From the NCBI GenBank assembly GCA_035634055.1, contig DASQDR010000092.1, positions 1-13,801 of the forward strand: a DNA stretch of 13,801 nt, given 5' to 3'. Below the pieces are notes generated by a model that saw only the letters and a list, made by a program, of their open reading frames with translations, did no database searches and had not been told where the DNA came from. Shown here one piece after another: positions 1 through 8,040 of the stretch. The DNA is from JAICTV01 sp035634055. Lineage in GTDB: Bacteria > Planctomycetota > Phycisphaerae > Tepidisphaerales > Tepidisphaeraceae. Both the position numbers and the translations under genes were made by a program. How positions within the stretch are numbered: position 1 is the first letter of the stretch; every line of letters begins with the position of its first letter.

Positions 1-139
1 GCGCAGCGGGTACGGCCGGGCGCGGCGCGGCGGGCGGCACCTGGGCCGCGACCTCGCTCGGCGCGGTCACGGACGGCAGCACGGCGGCAGCGAGGGTGAA
101 CAGCGACCAGCGAAGCGCGGCAGCACGGCTGCGAATCAT
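1..139 (-). CDS. Secreted protein of unknown function, N-terminal fragment
   Basis: Only the first 46 codons are inside the window; the gene continues past position 1. The start is an ATG at 139 preceded by a GGAG nine bases upstream. The translation begins MIRSRAAALRWSLFTLAAAV and continues into a Pro/Ala-rich stretch. The basic start, hydrophobic core (about residues 9-22) and small residues near 'VAAQ' (about 30-33) look like a Sec signal peptide, so the product is probably exported. It lies downstream of the cytochrome b operon on the same strand but is separated by about 355 bp, so co-transcription is uncertain. Because that operon lacks a cytochrome c1/f, this could be a missing electron carrier, but nothing visible proves it. 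Confidence 0.6.
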   Translation of the reverse strand, partial: MIRSRAAALRWSLFTLAAAVLPSVTAPSEVAAQVPPAAPRPAVPAA

Positions 140-493
140 CAGGGGTATCTCCGAGCGCCAGCCTTGGGACGCCGTGCGGCGCGGCGGCGGTCGCGCGAAC
201 CGCACTCGACCGCCCCGGCGGCGCGCACCCCGCTTCCGCTGTCCGGGCGCGTCGGGCGAGCACCGAAAACCGCGGCGGACAAACCGCCGTCCGGTACGCC
301 CGGCGGGAGCGCGGAAAACTAGCACGGCCCCCCAGTAGTGTCAACAAATCGCAGTGCTTACGACGATTGCGAAACGTCCGGGAAAACGGTGCTTGCGCGA
401 GCGTGGAGAGCGGTGCGCGGAAGCCAGCGCCGGAGCGACGAAGCGACGACGGGAAGTTCAGGGCGCGCACCCCGCCGCGCACCCGCGCCTCCG
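140..493. other. Intergenic region downstream of the cytochrome b operon
   Basis: About 350 bp lie between the stop of the subunit-IV-like gene (494) and the start of the secreted-protein gene (139). I see no convincing coding region on either strand. The only structure I can point to is a short perfect hairpin at 273-289, listed separately. The promoter of the secreted-protein gene should lie here, but I cannot place -35/-10 boxes with confidence. Confidence 0.5.
263..289 (-). terminator. Weak candidate intrinsic terminator
   Basis: CGGCGG (273-278) pairs with CCGCCG (284-289) around a 5-base loop. Read on the minus strand, the stem is followed by CGGTTTTC. The stem is only 6 bp and the T tract only four bases, so this is a tentative end point for the operon read from 3951 to 494. 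Confidence 0.22.
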
Positions 494-1633
494 TCACAGG
501 TTCGCGTTGAACTCCGGGAGGTAGATGAAGTACTTCAGGTTGAACACCCAGCGCAGCACCATCTTGATCGGCATCAGCGCCATCAGCAGCAGCAGGAAGA
601 CCATGATCACGTAGCGGATGGCACCCATGTTCTCGTACATCCGCCGGAAGACGGTGAAGCGGAGCACGACAGGCAGCAGCACCAGGTAGCCGCCGGTGAT
701 CAGGAAGCCGAGCCACTCGCGCACCAGCCAGTGCGGCAGGAACGGGACGGGGTTGTTCGCCTGCGTCGGCCGGGCGCCGCCCCAGGCGAGGTTGCTGATG
801 TCGATGTTGTTCAGCGCCTCGGACTTGTGCGCGTCCCAGAATTCGTAGGGGCCAAAGAACGACCAGTTGGGCCCGCGCAGGAACGTGCCGAAGAAGATCA
901 GCACCACCCACAGGATCAGGAACCCGAACAGCCAGGTGACGATGGCGAACGGGCGTTCCTTCAGCGTGTAGTAGCCGTTGCCCTTGGGGTTGACGTCGAT
1001 GAACGGCATGGCCATCAGCCCCAGGATGATCAGCCCGGGGTAGACCACGCCCGCCATCCACGGGTCGAAGTAGACCAGCATCTCCTGCAACCCGAGGAAG
1101 TACCACGGCGCCTTCGCCGGGTTGGGGGCGTAGCCCGGGTTGGCCGGCTGCTCGAGCGGCGCCTTGGAGACGATCGCCCAGACCATCAGCGCGGCCGTCG
1201 CCAGCACCAGGCAGATCAGCTCCGTGTAGACGAGGTCCGGCCAGACCAGGACCTTGTCGTCGCGGTCCTCCTCCAGCAGCGGCAGCCCGGCGGCGACGCG
1301 CGAGTCGTTGATCGCCGCCCGGCGAAACGCGATCCAGATGCAGACCAACACGCTCACGACCATGATCGTGATCGGCACGTTGTCCGGCTTGGCCACGATG
1401 GAGCGGAAGTTGGGGTCGGCGATCGAGCCGAAGTAGAAGACGCAGAACAGGATGAACAACCCCAGCGCGATCGGCGGCTTGGTCCAGAGCTTGTAGAGCA
1501 CGAACATCAGCACGAACACGACCGTGCAGAGCGTGAGGAAGATCGACGGCGCGGTCAGCGCGTTGATCAGGTGCTTCACGCCGGTCGGCGGGAAGGTGAA
1601 GCCGTCAGACCCGGCGGCGAGTAAGTGAGTCAT
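494..1633 (-). CDS. Cytochrome b C-terminal half (subunit-IV-like) of a quinol oxidoreductase, enlarged
   Basis: This 379-aa membrane protein matches the C-terminal half of cytochrome b (subunit IV of b6f). That half forms part of the quinol-oxidising Qo site. The core is about residues 130-250, with the Qo motif region NPAKAPWYFLGLQE at 171-184; its APWY (175-178) stands in for the classical PEWY. Family subunit IV is about 160 aa. This protein has extra hydrophobic segments before the core (about 31-47, 54-72, 87-103) and after it (about 306-325, 340-357), plus a loop with GPNWSFFGPYEFWD (255-268). No CxxCH haem c motif is present. The ATG at 1633 has GAGG six bases upstream; an in-frame TTG at 1645 overlaps the previous stop and is less likely. 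It lies 8 bp after the coiled-coil gene. Confidence 0.9.
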   Translation of the reverse strand: MTHLLAAGSDGFTFPPTGVKHLINALTAPSIFLTLCTVVFVLMFVLYKLWTKPPIALGLFILFCVFYFGSIADPNFRSIVAKPDNVPITIMVVSVLVCIWIAFRRAAINDSRVAAGLPLLEEDRDDKVLVWPDLVYTELICLVLATAALMVWAIVSKAPLEQPANPGYAPNPAKAPWYFLGLQEMLVYFDPWMAGVVYPGLIILGLMAMPFIDVNPKGNGYYTLKERPFAIVTWLFGFLILWVVLIFFGTFLRGPNWSFFGPYEFWDAHKSEALNNIDISNLAWGGARPTQANNPVPFLPHWLVREWLGFLITGGYLVLLPVVLRFTVFRRMYENMGAIRYVIMVFLLLLMALMPIKMVLRWVFNLKYFIYLPEFNANL

Positions 1634-1641
1634 GCCGATCC

Positions 1642-1935
1642 TCAACCGACGCGTTTCCTCGAAGCTGGTCGCAAGGGCTGCAGAAGGCGCATCGCTTCCA
1701 TGTAGCCCTCCATCTTCCCGTCGAGGCGAATCAGCTTGTTGTTGATCTCATTGATCACGGCGAGGTGCCGCTCGAACCCGTCCCGCACCCTCTCGTCCAG
1801 CGCCTCGATCCTCGCATCCATTCGCCGGATCTCGTCGGCCAAGGCATCGAACGGCTTCTGAATGTCGGGCATCAACTCGCGCAACACGCTCTGCGTCGCG
1901 GCCGCCCCCGCCTTTTTCAAGATCACCTTTGCCAT
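1642..1935 (-). CDS. Small coiled-coil protein inside the cytochrome b operon
   Basis: This is a 97-aa hydrophilic protein with no membrane segment. A strong AAGGAG five bases before the ATG at 1935, a 15-bp gap from the cytochrome b stop and an 8-bp gap to the next start show that it is a genuine operon member. Residues 33-85 are a continuous amphipathic helix (for example ADEIRRMDARIEALDERV) with hydrophobic positions at I36, M39, I43, L46, V50 and F54, as in a coiled coil. The C-terminus is basic (SRKRVG). I do not recognise a family. Its position between the two halves of cytochrome b suggests an accessory or assembly role, or contact with the cytoplasmic ferredoxin domain of the Rieske subunit, but this is inference. 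Confidence 0.8.
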   Translation of the reverse strand: MAKVILKKAGAAATQSVLRELMPDIQKPFDALADEIRRMDARIEALDERVRDGFERHLAVINEINNKLIRLDGKMEGYMEAMRLLQPLRPASRKRVG

Positions 1936-1945
1936 CGATTCTCCT
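1930..1945 (-). promoter_or_regulatory. Strong ribosome binding site of the coiled-coil gene
   Basis: Read on the minus strand, AAGGAG lies five bases before the ATG at 1935, in the short gap after the cytochrome b stop. It is stronger than the site visible before the cytochrome b gene itself, so it supports active, independent translation of the small protein. Confidence 0.7.
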
Positions 1946-1950
1946 TGACC

Positions 1951-2742
<792 letters not shown>

Positions 2743-2838
2743 TGCCGCGATTCCCGTCCCGTGGTTGGCGGACCCCTGCGCGTCCGCGCGTCGTTTCTCG
2801 TCAGACGAAGGCGCGGCGCGCCGGCGGGCCGGGCCGCT

Positions 2839-3951
2839 TCAGCTCAGCGCCACGAAGCTCTCCGGGTCGTCCCACTGCCCCAGTTCCTGCCGGTAGACCT
2901 TGGTCTGGTCGACCCAGACGTACCCGTCGGCGTCCTTGGTGATGGCGAAGCGCTCCAGCGGGCGCGGGGTCGGGCCCTCGAAGTTCACGCCGGTGATGTA
3001 GTACCCCGAGCCGTGGCACGGGCACTTGAACTTCTGGTCGCCGGTCAGCCAGTTGGGGATGCACCCCAGGTGCGTGCAGATGGTGTTGAGCGCCACCAGC
3101 CGCTCCTCGCTTGGCTGGAGGTTGACGATCCAGAACCCCTCGCTGCCGGCGGGCGTGCGCTTGAAGGTCTCGTCGACGCTGCCCGGGATGCTGTACTGCT
3201 CCAGCCGCCCGACGCGCCACATCTTCTTCGGCTCCTTCAGCACCTTCGGGCCGAAGAAGTCCTGGAACATCGCCGCGAAGGTCGCCCCCACCGCCGCCAT
3301 GGTGAACCACGCCACCGCCAGCGCAATGTTGAAGCTCCGCCGGGTGCTCTTGCCCGCGCCGGCAGCGGCGCTGCGGATGCGGTCGGCCAATGACGGCTGC
3401 GGCGCGTACGCCCCGCCGACCGAGAGCATCGCCATCTTCTGGTCCGGCGGCGCGTCCTTCGGGAGGTTGACCGCGTGGATCATCTCCTCGGCCTGCACCA
3501 CCTCGGCGCTCTTGCGCACGGTGGTCGCCAGCCCGGCGGACTTCGACGGCGATACCTTGCTGGTGGAGATCAGCGCCTGCCACTTCGGGTCCGGCGGCGC
3601 GGGCGGCGCGGCCACCTTGGCCGCGGGGGCGCGCGCGCTCACTTCCCCACCCGCGGCGGCGGGCGAAGCGGCGGCGGCGCCGACGCCCTCGGCCGGCTGA
3701 CCCACCCACGGCGCGGCGCCCTCCACTTCCTTCACCTCAAACTTGATCACCTCGACCGGGCACCCCTCGGCCGCCACGATGATCGACGGCGTCAGCGGGC
3801 GCAGGAAATCCACCCCCTGCGCGGGCGGACGGATCACGCAGGTGTCCTCCAGCACCTCGAACACCTCGGGGCAATCGTTCTCGCACGAATCGCAGACGAT
3901 GCACCCGGGCGCGATCCAGACCTTGGTCACGATCTGATGTGTTTCGGCCAT
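2839..3951 (-). CDS. Ferredoxin-Rieske fusion subunit of a bc/b6f-type quinol oxidoreductase
   Basis: This 370-aa protein has two iron-sulfur domains. Residues 8-72 form a single-cluster ferredoxin with C17, C20, C23, C27, C38 and C64. C17/C20/C23 plus C64 should bind a [4Fe-4S] cluster, and C27-C38 could form a disulfide as in some clostridial/Desulfovibrio-type ferredoxins. An Ala/Pro-rich linker spans about 85-122. Residues 203-208 (TRRSFN) match the twin-arginine motif, followed by a membrane helix (about 206-229). The C-terminal domain is a Rieske [2Fe-2S] domain: CTHLGC (292-297) and CPCHGSGY (310-317), with C292/H294/C310/H313 as ligands and C297-C312 as the disulfide. The topology implied is ferredoxin inside, Rieske outside. 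I chose ATG 3951 (GAGG three bases upstream, a short spacing); the upstream TTG at 4017 lacks a ribosome site. Ordinary Rieske subunits are about 150-200 aa. Confidence 0.92.
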   Translation of the reverse strand: MAETHQIVTKVWIAPGCIVCDSCENDCPEVFEVLEDTCVIRPPAQGVDFLRPLTPSIIVAAEGCPVEVIKFEVKEVEGAAPWVGQPAEGVGAAAASPAAAGGEVSARAPAAKVAAPPAPPDPKWQALISTSKVSPSKSAGLATTVRKSAEVVQAEEMIHAVNLPKDAPPDQKMAMLSVGGAYAPQPSLADRIRSAAAGAGKSTRRSFNIALAVAWFTMAAVGATFAAMFQDFFGPKVLKEPKKMWRVGRLEQYSIPGSVDETFKRTPAGSEGFWIVNLQPSEERLVALNTICTHLGCIPNWLTGDQKFKCPCHGSGYYITGVNFEGPTPRPLERFAITKDADGYVWVDQTKVYRQELGQWDDPESFVALS

Positions 3952-4032
3952 AAACCTCGCGGGCAAAGACCGATGCGAAGCGCCCGAAATGTTAAACGGC
4001 GACGGGGAAGGGTGCAAGAAATGAGGAGGGCG

Positions 4033-4204
4033 AAATCCGAATGACGAAATCAGAATGACGAATCAAGTCCGAATGACGAATGACCGGCCGCACCGCTTGT
4101 TCGGTGATCGCCATTCTAATCCCGTCATCGCTTCAGTTTGCGGTTTCGTCATTCGGATTTCCCCGGTCGTTGCTTCGGGTTTCTGGTTTGTTCATTCGGA
4201 TTTT
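4033..4204. repeat. Inverted cluster of AATCCGAATGACGAA-type repeats
   Basis: Three left-arm copies of a unit containing GAATGACGAA start near 4039, 4053 and 4070, and two right-arm copies in the opposite orientation lie at 4144-4160 and about 4188-4204. The 17 bases at 4033-4049 are the exact reverse complement of 4144-4160, so the segment can fold into a long stem with about a 94-base loop. It sits just upstream of the ferredoxin-Rieske operon. It also supplies the stop codon and the last dozen or so codons of the HEAT-like gene. Repeats of this type are recalled from planctomycete intergenic DNA; that comparison is from memory. Confidence 0.75.
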
Positions 4205-5321
4205 GCTCCCGCAGCACTTCCTCCGCCGCGGCCCGGACCCTCGGGCTCGGGTCGTTGGCCTTGAGCCAGCGGAGCTTTTCCTGGACGCCCGGGACGCCTA
4301 GTTTTGCCGCGCCGAGCATCGTGTTGATCAGGATGCGTTGTTGCTCCTGGTCGCTGAGCGGGTGATAGGTCGGGTTCTTCGGGTCCGTCTCGCGGTCCAG
4401 CACCTTCACCTTCGACAGCTCCGCGCGGTCCAGCAACAGCAGGATGGTGTCGGCCACGTCCTTCTGGTTGAGCTGCGCCAGCGACAGGGCCGCTCCCCAG
4501 ACCAGCTCGAGGTTGGCGGGATTGGTGTCGCGCGTGGCGGCATTGAGGGCTTCGATTACCTCGGCGTCGTCCGGCCGGGCGAGCGGGCCGAGCACCGTGG
4601 CGGCGGCGAGGCGCACGTCGATGTCCTGCTGCGCGTCCCGCACCTTATTGATCAGCGCCGGCAGCGCCTGGCGGACCTCCGGCCGATCGTGCAGGTACGC
4701 CAGCGCCAGGATCGCCGCCTTCTGGTTCGAAACCTGCCCCGCGCCGGCGTACTTCAGCAGCGTCGCCAGCGCGCGCTGCCGGGCGTCGGCGGCGGCGGGC
4801 GCGTCCTGCGCGCCCTGCGGCTGCTTCAGGTCCCACACGCGACCCAGCGCCAGCAGCAGGAAGTGGCGGACCTCCCCTTCGCCGTCGTTGGTCCGGTGAT
4901 CTAGCACGTCGATCAACTGATCGCTGATCGTCACCCGCTCGGCCGGCGCGGCGCCCGTGCGCATGATCTTGTCGGCGACCGTCTTGGCATCCATGTAGCG
5001 CTGCTTGGAGCCCGGCCCGATCAGCACGTCGGCCGTGCGCTGCCCGCCGGGATTCTGGAGCCGCTGGAGCGCCTGCTCGAACGAGGGCGTGCCGCCGGCG
5101 AGCCGCCCGATCAGGAACATGATCCCCACCGCCGCCGCCACGATGACCAGCGGGATGAGGAACAGCCGCACGACGAGCTTGACCGACGGCGCCTCGCCAA
5201 CCGCCGCGCCCGCGCCCGCCGCCCCGGCCGTACCCGAGTCAGCACCGGCGTCCGAAGGCGCGGCGCCGCCCGCGACCGCGGTCGCCCGTTTCACGTCCGA
5301 AGGCATCGGCAGATCGTTCAT
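4149..5321 (-). CDS. Membrane-anchored HEAT-like repeat protein, function unknown
   Basis: This is a 390-aa protein. The first 45 residues are Ala/Gly-rich and disordered-looking. One membrane helix follows (VVRLFLIPLVIVAAAVGIMF, about 50-69), then a soluble domain. From about residue 110 it shows repeated helical pairs with HEAT-like signatures, such as VRHFLLLALGRV (151-162), DVRLAAATVLGPLA (235-248) and SPRVRAAAEEVL (359-370). Such solenoids normally mediate protein contacts, and no catalytic motif is visible. The last residues (about 376-390, NEQTRNPKQRPGKSE) come from an intergenic repeat that runs into the gene. The start is ambiguous: ATG 5321 was chosen, ATG 5306 is possible, and neither has a good ribosome site. 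The neighbours on both sides are on the same strand, but the gaps are 95 bp upstream and about 200 bp downstream. Confidence 0.78.
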   Translation of the reverse strand: MNDLPMPSDVKRATAVAGGAAPSDAGADSGTAGAAGAGAAVGEAPSVKLVVRLFLIPLVIVAAAVGIMFLIGRLAGGTPSFEQALQRLQNPGGQRTADVLIGPGSKQRYMDAKTVADKIMRTGAAPAERVTISDQLIDVLDHRTNDGEGEVRHFLLLALGRVWDLKQPQGAQDAPAAADARQRALATLLKYAGAGQVSNQKAAILALAYLHDRPEVRQALPALINKVRDAQQDIDVRLAAATVLGPLARPDDAEVIEALNAATRDTNPANLELVWGAALSLAQLNQKDVADTILLLLDRAELSKVKVLDRETDPKNPTYHPLSDQEQQRILINTMLGAAKLGVPGVQEKLRWLKANDPSPRVRAAAEEVLREQNPNEQTRNPKQRPGKSE

Positions 5322-5416
5322 GCGCGCCGGCCACAGATACCCGATCCGCGCCGGCGAGTGTAGTGGCCGGGCCACCGCGGCGGCGGCGCCGCGTTGCGCC
5401 GCGCGGGCGCGGTCGG

Positions 5417-6076
5417 TCAGAACTTCACCCGAGCCGGGACCGCCAGCGCCACCTTCATCTCCACGAGCTGGTACAGCGTCTGGCTGAACAGCTCGAACAG
5501 CCGCTTCAGCCGGTCCACGTCCTTGATCACCCCCAGCGCCAGGAAGTGCAGCTCGTCCACGCCGGGCGGGAAGTCCGGGCCGAACCAACCCTCGTCGTCC
5601 TTCACCTGGAACATCACCCGCGGCTGGGCGGTCAGCAGCCGGCGGATCTCGGGACTGGCGAGCATCGCCCGCACGGTCGCCTCGTCGTTGGAGCGCACGA
5701 CGAAGTCCTCGTCGAAGCCCGCCTCCCCGATCTCGACGTCCTGCATCCCCAGCAGCTTCCCCAGCCCGGTGAAGATCGACGCGCGATAGACGTGGAAGCG
5801 GAAGCCGGACGGGTTGTGGAACGGCGCCCGCAGCCGGGTGTACGTCGAGCTGTTCTCGCCGCCGGTGTGGTAGACGTCGAGCGTCAACTGCCAGTGCCCG
5901 ACGTCGGCCACCACGCGCGGGCGCTTCCACCAGCCGCCCTCTTCAAACCGCGCATCGATCTCCCGCGCCAACGCCGACCAGGCGTCGGCCCGGCTGACCC
6001 CGAAGATCTTCTGCCGCCAGCCGGCGACCGCTTCGCGCCGGGCCTCGTCGGGGTTCTGGTAGTTGAGGTTCGCCAT
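5417..6076 (-). CDS. Conserved-looking protein of unknown function
   Basis: This 219-aa protein has no signal peptide or membrane segment and begins MANLNYQNPDEARREAVAGW. It is acidic-to-neutral with aromatic patches (EGGWWKRPR at about 46-54; DDEGWFGPDFPPGVDELHF at about 160-178). A middle segment (FDEDFVVRSNDEATVRAMLA) looks like a regular alpha/beta domain. I do not recognise a named family and propose no function. The ATG at 6076 was chosen because the upstream in-frame extension to 6274 has low-complexity, non-protein-like composition; the ribosome site at 6076 is nevertheless poor. It is the first gene of the minus-strand group and is divergent from the RTX gene across a 275-bp spacer. 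It precedes the HEAT-like gene by 95 bp. Confidence 0.72.
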   Translation of the reverse strand: MANLNYQNPDEARREAVAGWRQKIFGVSRADAWSALAREIDARFEEGGWWKRPRVVADVGHWQLTLDVYHTGGENSSTYTRLRAPFHNPSGFRFHVYRASIFTGLGKLLGMQDVEIGEAGFDEDFVVRSNDEATVRAMLASPEIRRLLTAQPRVMFQVKDDEGWFGPDFPPGVDELHFLALGVIKDVDRLKRLFELFSQTLYQLVEMKVALAVPARVKF

Positions 6077-6335
6077 GGCTGCCGGACACGATAACCGAGG
6101 CGATGGCCGGGTCACGATTCTGATCGCCGCGCGATCTTCGCCTCCCCTCTCCCTCCCCCGTAGCCCGGGGGGCGGGACGTGTCGCTCCTCACATGATGTA
6201 CTCGGTGCCCCGCCGGCGGACGCCCCCTCCCTGTTCAAAGCTCTGCCCGCGTGCGGGTAGAAAATTCCCTCCACTAAACCTCCCGCTCGCTTGCCGCACA
6301 GACGGCGGAATCGTGCGACGCGAACGCAAACTTTT

Positions 6336-6354
6336 CCGGGAGGATCAAGCCATG
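6336..6354 (+). promoter_or_regulatory. Ribosome binding site that sets the start of the RTX gene
   Basis: CGGGAGGATCAAGCC precedes ATG at 6352, giving GGGAGG eight bases upstream. This fixes the start directly at the LERRQLLS signature and argues against the longer in-frame reading that begins at 6193. Confidence 0.7.
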
Positions 6355-7581
6355 ATCGAGCCGCTCGAACGCCGACAACTGTTGTCCTTCTCCGTCTCCG
6401 GCGGGGTGCTCACCGTCACCGGGACGGCCAACCCGGACCGCATCAACGTGGCCCGCGAGGGGACCAACCTGGTGATCCTCCAGAACGGCGCCCGGGCGAC
6501 CACGCCGGCGTCGGCGGTGACCAAGATCGTCATGAACGGGCTGGCCGGGCACGACGAGCTGTCGCTGGCGGTCGGGGCGGAGCGCGGCATCTCGCTCCCC
6601 TCCACCCTCAACGGCGGCGACGGCGACGACCGGCTGCTCGGCGGCGACGGCAACGACGTCCTCAACGGCGGCAACCACAACGACCTGCTCAACGGCGGGC
6701 CGAAGGGCAAGGACGTCTTCAACGGCGGCGCCGGCCGAGACCGCGCCACCTACGAGCGCCGCACGCAGGCGCTGAACCTCTCGATCGACGGCGTCGCCAA
6801 CGACGGCGCGGCCGGCGAGGGGGACAACATCGCTGCCGACATCGAGGACGTCACCGGCGGCAACGCCAACGACGTCATCACCGGCAACGCCGCCAACAAC
6901 GCCCTGGCGGGCGGCGGCGGGAACGACTCGATCACCGGCAACGGCGGCAACGACGAGCTCCGCGGCGACGCCGGCAACGACACCCTCAACGGCAACGAGG
7001 GCAACGACGTCTTCCTCGGCGGCCCCGGCGCCGACGTCTTCAACGGCGGCGGCGGCATCGACACCGCCGACTACCACGAGGCGCGCTCCCACCTCGTCAT
7101 CACGCTGGACAACGTCGCGAACGACGGCGCCCCCGCCGCCCCCGCCACCGCGACCCAACCCGCCCGACCGGCCGAGAACGACAACGTCAAGGGCGACGTG
7201 GAGAACGTCGTCGGCGGCCTCGGGAACGACAAGATCACCGGCAACGACGCCGCCAACCGCTTCATCGGCGGCCCGGGCAACGACACGCTGACCGGCAACG
7301 CCGGCAACGACACCCTCGACGGCGGCCCGGGGCTGGACTTGCTCGTCGGCAACGCCGGCAACGACTTCCTCATCTCCAAGGACAACGCGAAGGACACGCT
7401 CAACGGCGGCGACGGCGAGGACCGCGCCGCCAACGATGCGTCGCTGGACCTGCTGACGAGCATCGAGCAGCCGAACCAGGCGCCCCCGCCGCCCCCGCCC
7501 CAGCCGCCCCAGCCGCCCCAGCCGCCGCAGCAGCAACCGGGGCAGCAGCAACCCCCGCCGCCGCCGCCGCCGCAGAACTGA
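6352..7581 (+). CDS. LEPR-XLL planctomycete surface protein with RTX calcium-binding repeats
   Basis: This is a 409-aa exported or surface protein. The N-terminus MIEPLERRQLLSFSV carries the LERRQLLS form of the planctomycete LEPR-XLL motif and lacks an ordinary hydrophobic signal peptide. Residues 87-128, 170-232 and 287-356 contain RTX nonapeptides (GGxGxDxxx, for example GGDGNDVLNGG, GGPGNDTLTGN), which fold into calcium-binding beta-rolls. Two related linkers separate the repeat blocks and share NLSIDGVANDGA-like and ITLDNVANDGA-like cores (about 141-153 and 250-260), which suggests internal duplication. The last 35 residues are Pro/Gln-rich, like a flexible or wall-spanning tail. The start is ATG 6352 with GGGAGG eight bases upstream; an in-frame ATG at 6193 is not supported. 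A strong terminator follows. No protease, lipase or other catalytic domain is visible. Confidence 0.88.
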   Translation: MIEPLERRQLLSFSVSGGVLTVTGTANPDRINVAREGTNLVILQNGARATTPASAVTKIVMNGLAGHDELSLAVGAERGISLPSTLNGGDGDDRLLGGDGNDVLNGGNHNDLLNGGPKGKDVFNGGAGRDRATYERRTQALNLSIDGVANDGAAGEGDNIAADIEDVTGGNANDVITGNAANNALAGGGGNDSITGNGGNDELRGDAGNDTLNGNEGNDVFLGGPGADVFNGGGGIDTADYHEARSHLVITLDNVANDGAPAAPATATQPARPAENDNVKGDVENVVGGLGNDKITGNDAANRFIGGPGNDTLTGNAGNDTLDGGPGLDLLVGNAGNDFLISKDNAKDTLNGGDGEDRAANDASLDLLTSIEQPNQAPPPPPPQPPQPPQPPQQQPGQQQPPPPPPPQN

Positions 7582-7621
7582 TCGTTCATCTCGCTTCCCC
7601 CCTGAACCGGGTGGGATGATC

Positions 7622-7663
7622 GGCACCCGCGCCCCTTCCCCGGGCGCGGGTGTCTTTGTTTTT
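7622..7663 (+). terminator. Intrinsic terminator of the RTX gene
   Basis: An 11-bp perfect GC-rich stem (CACCCGCGCCC at 7624-7634 with GGGCGCGGGTG at 7642-7652) encloses a 7-base loop and is followed by TCTTTGTTTTT. It starts about 40 bases after the RTX stop codon and is the clearest terminator in the window. Confidence 0.88.
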
Positions 7664-7794
7664 GCGGGTGAAGGGGAACGTCCGCGCGGGGTGGATTTCC
7701 GCCGCGATCTGCGAATGGGGTTGCTATGTTGCGGGGCGCGGGTGCGAGGGAGCGGGACGGAGAGGTGGGATTGCGGAGTGCCGGTGAAGTAGAG

Positions 7795-7827
7795 ACATCC
7801 GGCTCTTCGCTTCGCTCAGAAACCGGC
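7795..7827 (+). repeat. REP-like element, copy 1 (inverted relative to copy 2)
   Basis: This 33-bp element runs from ACATCCGGCTCTTCGC to ACCGGC. It matches the reverse complement of 8041-8073 at 31 of 33 positions by my count. It starts and ends with CCGG blocks, which allows a small internal hairpin as in REP palindromes. Confidence 0.75.
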
Positions 7828-8011
7828 GTTTTTCGGAGCGGGCGCTGCGGCGCGCTTTATTGGGGCGCGATGTGGGTGAGGGTGAAGGAGGTGGGCGCAC
7901 GTGAGCGGATCGCGGTGTTTCTCGCGCCCCCGGGGAATGCGGAACGGTGCGGACACGGGTGCGCTTCATCCACCGGCTTCGCGGATGAGGACTTGGAGGC
8001 GCACATCAAAT

Positions 8012-8029
8012 GCGCAAAACGAACCCAAT
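8012..8029 (+). repeat. 18-bp direct repeat, copy 1
   Basis: GCGCAAAACGAACCCAAT occurs here and again exactly at 8141-8158, both on the plus strand and 129 bp apart. The flanking sequence is not conserved except for a few bases upstream. Confidence 0.75.
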
Positions 8030-8040
8030 TTTGCTCAGAC

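Noticed and set aside
338..1624. A 428-codon open frame on the plus strand
   Set aside because: It is antisense to the clear subunit-IV-like gene and is composed largely of His, Gln, Arg and Asp, as expected of the reverse reading of a hydrophobic membrane protein.
5322..5930. Upstream extension of the HEAT-like gene
   Set aside because: The in-frame extension overlaps the 219-aa gene in a different frame and is Arg/Ala/Gly-rich without order.
7487..7578. Pro/Gln-coding tandem repeat as a separate DNA repeat
   Set aside because: It is low-complexity coding sequence for the tail of the RTX protein and needs no other explanation.
6274..7626. Long frames on both strands over the RTX gene
   Set aside because: The repeated GGC-AAC-GAC codons leave all frames open. 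Only the plus-strand reading starting at 6352 gives RTX motifs, the LERRQLLS start and a good ribosome site.
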